Of a DNA stretch of 9,973 bases, positions 6,450 through 9,973 are shown piece after piece. Positions within the stretch are counted from its first letter, which is position 1, and each line of letters opens with the position of its first letter. The DNA lies in the NCBI GenBank assembly GCA_026981635.1, contig JALSIF010000291.1:1-9973 (forward strand), read 5' to 3'. Below the pieces are notes generated by a model, which ran no database searches, was not told the origin of the DNA, and was given only the letters and a program-made list of their open reading frames with translations. The position numbers and the translations under genes were made by a program. Origin of the DNA: a bacterium (GTDB taxonomy: Bacteria; 4484-113; JALSIF01).

Positions 6450-7211
6450 TCAGTCCTGAAGCTTTCTGAGATCATCCATACCTTCCCCGATGGAACCACT
6501 GCCCTGCGGGGGGTTGACCTTTCAGTTGGGCCGGGGGAGGTGGTGGCCATTATCGGCCCCTCCGGAGCGGGCAAGTCCACCCTCCTTCGGGTGATCAACG
6601 GGCTGGTGATCCCCAGCTCGGGAGAGGTTGAGGTGCTGGGGGAGAGGCCGCGGGGAGAGCGGGCCTGGCGGCGAGTGAGGCGGCGCATCGGGATGGTCTT
6701 CCAGAGCTTTAACCTGATCCCCCACACCAGCGTGCTGATGAATGTCTTGGCAGGTGCCCTGGGCCGGATCCCCACCTGGCGCTCCCTGATAGTGGCCTTT
6801 ACCCGGGAGGAGCGGGAGGGGGCGATGGCCGCCCTGGAGAGAGTGGGCCTTGGGGACAAGGCCCACAAGCGGGTGGAGGAGCTTTCCGGGGGTGAGCGCC
6901 AGCGGGTGGCCCTGGCCCGGGTGCTCATGCAGGAACCGGAGATGGTGCTGGCCGACGAGCCGGTGAGCAACCTTGACCCGGTAATCGCCCGGAGCGTCCT
7001 TGACCACCTGGTTCGCATCTGCCGGGAACAGGGGATCACCACGGTGATGAACCTGCACGCGGTGGACCTGGCCAGAAGCTACGCAGGGCGCATCGTTGGA
7101 CTTAGGGATGGCAGGGTGGTATTTGAGGGAAGCCCCGCCGAGCTGGGGCAGGCGGAGCTTAGGGAGATCTACGGAGAGAGCTACCGGGAGGTGGGGGTTG
7201 GCCAGGGGTAA
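6447..7211 (+). CDS. phnC: Phosphonate-type ABC transporter ATPase PhnC
   Basis: This is the cytoplasmic ATP-hydrolysing subunit of a PhnCDE-type importer, a family that takes up phosphonates, phosphite or related phosphorus compounds. The 254 residues are a typical length. Walker A GPSGAGKST is at 37-45, the Q-loop FQSFNLI has Q86, the ABC signature LSGGERQRVALARVL starts at 146, Walker B MVLADEP is at 166-172, and the switch histidine is H204. The stretch HAVDLARSYAGRIVGLRDG after the switch histidine is characteristic of PhnC rather than PstB or amino-acid importers. The GTG start is forced by an upstream in-frame stop and has no SD. The gene overlaps phnE by 14 bases, so the two are co-expressed. 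The actual substrate cannot be read from sequence. Confidence 0.9.
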   Translation: MSVLKLSEIIHTFPDGTTALRGVDLSVGPGEVVAIIGPSGAGKSTLLRVINGLVIPSSGEVEVLGERPRGERAWRRVRRRIGMVFQSFNLIPHTSVLMNVLAGALGRIPTWRSLIVAFTREEREGAMAALERVGLGDKAHKRVEELSGGERQRVALARVLMQEPEMVLADEPVSNLDPVIARSVLDHLVRICREQGITTVMNLHAVDLARSYAGRIVGLRDGRVVFEGSPAELGQAELREIYGESYREVGVGQG

Positions 7212-8022
7212 GCTGAGCACCGCCCTCAGCCGTGCACTGTGGCTGGGGCTAGGCGTCCTGGGGCTGGCCCTCATCTGGGCCTCGCTGGTGAGGACCGAGT
7301 TTCTCCCCCAGCGGGTGCTGGGGATCGGGCCCAAGGGGCAGGAGGCCTTCGTGAGGCTTATCTCCGCCCTCGCCCATCCTGATCTGACCGTCCTTCCGGA
7401 GATCGCCGACGGGATGTGGGAGTCCATCGCCATGGGCCTGATCGGCACCCTGCTGGCGGTGGTGGCCTCGCTTCTGACCTGCTTTCTTGCCGCGCGCAAC
7501 CTCACTTTTGGCACCCCCCAGGGGAAGGCGGTCTACCTGGTGGTGCGCACGGTCTACAACATCGTCCGCGCCTTCCCCCCCATCGTCTTGGCGATGCTCT
7601 TTGTGGTGCTGTGGGGGGTGGGACCGCTGGCCGGGGTGATGGCGCTGGCGGTCCACTCGGTTGGCATGCTGGGCAAACTCTTTGCCGAGGCCATTGAGGG
7701 GGCCGACCCGGGTCCCATTGAGGCGGTGCGTTCAACCGGGGCAAGCCCCATCCAGGTGGTGGCCTATGGGATCCTTCCCCAAGTGCTTCCCCACTTCGTG
7801 GCCTACTCGGTCTACCGGTGGGACATAAACATCCGCATGTCCATCGTGCTCGGCGTGGTGGGGGCGGGGGGGATCGGCAACCTGCTCCAGCAGTACTTCG
7901 GCTACCTCAAGTATGAGCAGATCTCCACCACCTTCCTGGCCATCCTGGTGGTGGTGACGGCACTGGACCTGGCCTCGGGCTGGATCCGGGAGCGGCTGGG
8001 GGTGGTGAGCGCCCCGGTCTAG
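7198..8022 (+). CDS. phnE: Phosphonate-type ABC transporter permease PhnE
   Basis: This is the membrane channel subunit that partners PhnC, with 274 residues, normal for PhnE. Hydrophobic segments lie at about 13-31, 75-98, 125-145, 147-163, 214-224 and 244-261. The EAA loop that docks the ATPase is clear (FAEAIEGADPGPIEAVRSTG onward, about 162-198, ending LPQVLP). It is followed by the PhnE hallmark IVLGVVGAGGIG (216-227). I chose TTG 7198 because GGGAGGTG (7186-7193) gives a good SD 6 bases upstream and the overlap with phnC suits translational coupling. The longer open frame from 7096 would add 34 residues that only shadow phnC. No PhnD binding-protein gene is adjacent. The stop overlaps the convergent exchanger gene. 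Confidence 0.9.
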   Translation: MARGKLSTALSRALWLGLGVLGLALIWASLVRTEFLPQRVLGIGPKGQEAFVRLISALAHPDLTVLPEIADGMWESIAMGLIGTLLAVVASLLTCFLAARNLTFGTPQGKAVYLVVRTVYNIVRAFPPIVLAMLFVVLWGVGPLAGVMALAVHSVGMLGKLFAEAIEGADPGPIEAVRSTGASPIQVVAYGILPQVLPHFVAYSVYRWDINIRMSIVLGVVGAGGIGNLLQQYFGYLKYEQISTTFLAILVVVTALDLASGWIRERLGVVSAPV

Positions 8023-9176
8023 CCCTTGGGGGTGTGGGTGGGAACGCCCAGGGGATTGAGGATCACTATCGCCAGGTAGACCAGGTAGAGCAGACCGCCA
8101 ATCATCAGCAGGCGGGGATCCACGTCGCGGTTCTTGCGGATGTTTAGGTAGACGAGAAGGCCACCCAGCAGGGCCAGCAGAACCGAGACGGTCTCAAAGG
8201 ATCGGGGATCAAAGGTCCACTCGGTAAGGAGCATTCCAATGGCCACCGGGATGGTGGACTGGAAGACCATGGCGCCGCTCATGTTGCCCAGGGCGAGGGT
8301 GTCCTTGCCCTCCCTCACCCAGATAACTGAGTTGAACTTCTCAGGTAGTTCTGTGGCGACTGGGATGATAAGAAAGGAAAGAACTAAGGGGCTGATTCCG
8401 AGTTGCTGACTTAGGTCTGTAATAACCCCTACGATTAGATATGCCCCTGCTAGAATCATACCCAGAGCGAAGATAAGCTGTAGAATGATGTAGCGGCGAC
8501 GAGGCACCCCTTTATCCAACAAGATATCCCAGCCCTGTTTCAGAGCGGGGCAAATTCGGTAAACAAGAGAGACAAAATGTAGTTGATCTAAGCCCTCTTG
8601 TTCTGTATGAATTCTACCAGACTTGACTATTCTTCTTACATAGATTACATACGCAAACACAAGAAGAATTGCTAGGACAATTTTGATTATATGTAATATT
8701 GCAGACATCTGCTGAGGACTGTTAGAATACTGTGTTAGATACCAGCTGGCAAGACCAGCAATTACCCCTAGTGGATAAGTAATGAGGAAAAACCTAAAAT
8801 CTTTTTCAGCCACAGTTATATCCACGTGAAAAGGCCGAGACCTACCTAAAGCAAGGGAAATAAAAAATACTGAGCCCACAACAAAAACTCCCAATGTCGC
8901 TAGCATAAAAGGAGCTCCCAAGATAGCCCCAATTCCGATGTGTTCAGCGGCCTGATGGGCTTCATCAGTTCCCATCAAGGAAATGACGATGGCCACTATG
9001 GTTATCAGGGTCTCGGGAAGCGCTGTCCCTACCGCTGCCAAGACACTGCCCACTGCCCCGGTGGAGAGGTTTAGGCGGCTGCCCAACCACTCAACCGCGT
9101 TGGTAAAGACCTCAGCGGCCAACACAAGCAGGGCGAGGATGGCCACGAGCAGGGTGACGTCCAAGAAGATCTTCAT
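8019..9176 (-). CDS. CaCA-family sodium/calcium-type cation antiporter
   Basis: This is a polytopic membrane antiporter of the Ca2+:cation antiporter superfamily, with 385 residues and about ten hydrophobic segments. The two inverted alpha-repeats are visible: AVGTALPE (48-55) with GIGAILGAPF (81-90), and PVATELPE (272-279) with GNMSGAMVFQ (297-306). The paired acidic residues E55 and E279 correspond to the central ion-binding glutamates of the family. The usual GSN tripeptides are replaced by GAP and GAM, so this is a divergent branch and the transported ions are uncertain. A cytoplasmic loop lies between (about 182-225). The ATG has an AGGTG 10 bases upstream (9187-9191 on the complementary strand). 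Base composition is mosaic: bases from about 8340 to 8950 are AT-rich while both ends are GC-rich. The gene converges on phnE, with no terminator between them. Confidence 0.85.
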   Translation of the reverse strand: MKIFLDVTLLVAILALLVLAAEVFTNAVEWLGSRLNLSTGAVGSVLAAVGTALPETLITIVAIVISLMGTDEAHQAAEHIGIGAILGAPFMLATLGVFVVGSVFFISLALGRSRPFHVDITVAEKDFRFFLITYPLGVIAGLASWYLTQYSNSPQQMSAILHIIKIVLAILLVFAYVIYVRRIVKSGRIHTEQEGLDQLHFVSLVYRICPALKQGWDILLDKGVPRRRYIILQLIFALGMILAGAYLIVGVITDLSQQLGISPLVLSFLIIPVATELPEKFNSVIWVREGKDTLALGNMSGAMVFQSTIPVAIGMLLTEWTFDPRSFETVSVLLALLGGLLVYLNIRKNRDVDPRLLMIGGLLYLVYLAIVILNPLGVPTHTPKG

Positions 9177-9250
9177 GGGCTGGAAGCACCTATTCTAGAA
9201 CTCAGCCACCAAAGAGCTGGGCATATCATTGCTGAGCAGTATAGCTCTAC

Positions 9251-9279
9251 TTGACATAACTCCGCCTTGAATATACACT
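9251..9279 (+). promoter_or_regulatory. Promoter of the lipoprotein gene
   Basis: A consensus TTGACA -35 box (9251-9256) is followed after 17 bases by TACACT (9274-9279); an overlapping TATACA at 9272 is an alternative -10. Transcription would start near 9286, leaving a short leader with GGAGGTGA (9298-9305) before the ATG. This is the best -35 box in the window. The 134-base gap also must contain the promoter of the divergent exchanger, for which I see no convincing pair of boxes. Confidence 0.7.
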
Positions 9280-9310
9280 ACAGGCAACTTAATACCTGGA
9301 GGTGACAGCC

Positions 9311-9973
9311 ATGAGAGGGCTTTACACAGTTAGTGTTACGCTGATATTCGTCCTAATTGGTCTGGGCATGTTTTCTTGTGGCGCCGGGGGTGGAGACAGC
9401 ACTGTAACTCAGCCACCCACTACAGGAGCTCCACCCGCAGGCGATGATAATGCTGGCAGCCCGGGCAATCAGGATGGTGAGGGACAGGAGCAGCCTCCAT
9501 TGGGTGGTGATAATGGAGGTAGTGGAGGCCAGCCCGATGGAGACCAAACACAACCACCTTCTCAAAGTTATGGTTCCATCTCGGGATACATTTACAGGAC
9601 AATCTACCCTAGAGAAAGACCGGTTCAGGGAAGCCCGGCTGGGTTTGTGCCCTTGGAAGGGGCAGAGGTAAGGATTGGGGAGCTGAAGGCTACTACCGAC
9701 CAGCGGGGTTTCTTCCGGCTGGAAGGCGTTCCCACGGGAACCCACCAGCTCCAGGTGAGCAAGGCAGGCTATGACACCCTCACCAGGCAGGTGGTGGTCT
9801 CTGCCAACGTTGATACGACAGTCTTTCCCCAAGACAGCCCCAGCGGATACCTGGGAAGAAGTGATGGGGCTGACCTGGCAGTTAACTCCGACCCCAGTGG
9901 TGCGGCGGTGGTGATAGAGCAGATCGGCACTGGAGTCACTACTCCCCACACTTTCAGAGACCTGCCCCCGGGC
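9311..9973 (+). CDS. Lipoprotein with carboxypeptidase-like and PEGA domains (3' partial)
   Basis: The frame runs open from ATG 9311 to the window end (221 residues seen), with a near-perfect SD, GGAGGTGA, 5 bases upstream. An N-terminal signal (MRGLYTVSVTLIFVLIGLGM) ends in FSC, with C23 as the likely lipidated cysteine. The lipobox is imperfect because Met and Phe sit at -3 and -2. Residues 24-87 are a low-complexity Gly/Pro/Asp/Gln tether. Residues 88-172 look like a carboxypeptidase regulatory-like beta-sandwich (GAEVRIGELKATTDQRGFFR, then GVPTGTHQL and KAGYDT). From 188 a PEGA domain begins (LAVNSDPSGAAVVIEQIGTG, TTP, DLPPG). Such proteins are surface-anchored and usually structural or binding; no enzyme activity is indicated. 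The 5' half (to about 9600) is lower in GC than the rest. The true length is unknown. Confidence 0.8.
   Translation, partial: MRGLYTVSVTLIFVLIGLGMFSCGAGGGDSTVTQPPTTGAPPAGDDNAGSPGNQDGEGQEQPPLGGDNGGSGGQPDGDQTQPPSQSYGSISGYIYRTIYPRERPVQGSPAGFVPLEGAEVRIGELKATTDQRGFFRLEGVPTGTHQLQVSKAGYDTLTRQVVVSANVDTTVFPQDSPSGYLGRSDGADLAVNSDPSGAAVVIEQIGTGVTTPHTFRDLPPG

Noticed and set aside
6522-7514. 330-codon minus-strand open frame across phnC and the start of phnE
   Set aside because: It is opposite two well-supported transporter genes, and its sequence is Pro/His/Arg-rich low complexity typical of antisense frames.
6392-9205. Shared 10-mer TAGAACTCAG before phnC (6392) and before the exchanger (9196)
   Set aside because: A single 10-base match is expected by chance in 10 kb. 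The two copies lie in different orientations relative to their genes, and the flanks do not match.
9234-9247. Short inverted repeat GAGC-AGTATA-GCTC in the divergent promoter region
   Set aside because: Only four bases per arm. It is too weak to call an operator without other copies.

Overview
This window is bacterial DNA of moderately high GC (about 60 percent in most genes by eye). It holds a type IV pilus locus, then a two-gene phosphonate-type ABC importer, a convergent CaCA-family cation exchanger, and the start of a divergent cell-envelope lipoprotein. Strong Shine-Dalgarno sequences, TATAAT-type -10 boxes, prepilin leaders and an SD-less GTG start just after a -10 box all fit a bacterium. 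The pilB-pilT-pilC-pilin order with very large pilins suggests a deep-branching, possibly thermophilic lineage. I cannot name the phylum from sequence alone.

Positions 1-6394, plus strand: the 3' part of pilB (extension ATPase), pilT (retraction ATPase), pilC (inner-membrane platform), a major prepilin with its own promoter, structured leader and strong terminator, and a second prepilin that is a diverged paralogue of the first. Both pilins are two to three times the usual length (389 and 321 residues) and share a long C-terminal region I do not recognise. Motor, platform and fibre subunits are present. The prepilin peptidase, PilMNOPQ and the rest must be elsewhere. pilT, pilC and the major pilin each follow a GGGTATAA box, and each leader has a GC-rich hairpin, so these genes may be transcribed separately as well as together.

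Positions 6395-8022, plus strand: phnC (ATPase) and phnE (permease), overlapping by 14 bases. No substrate-binding protein (PhnD) lies beside them. phnC has no ribosome binding site and appears leaderless.

Positions 8019-9176, minus strand: a CaCA antiporter converging on phnE, the two stop codons sharing one CTAG. The middle of this gene is strikingly AT-rich while both ends match the rest of the window, and several residues that bind ions in NCX_Mj are replaced.

Positions 9177-9973: a divergent promoter region and the 5' part of a lipoprotein gene with a low-complexity tether, a carboxypeptidase-regulatory-like beta domain and the start of a PEGA domain. It runs off the window.

No rRNA, tRNA, CRISPR array, insertion sequence or integrase was found. 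The most interesting material is the pair of oversized pilins, the repeated promoter-hairpin leaders, and the compositional mosaic in the exchanger.
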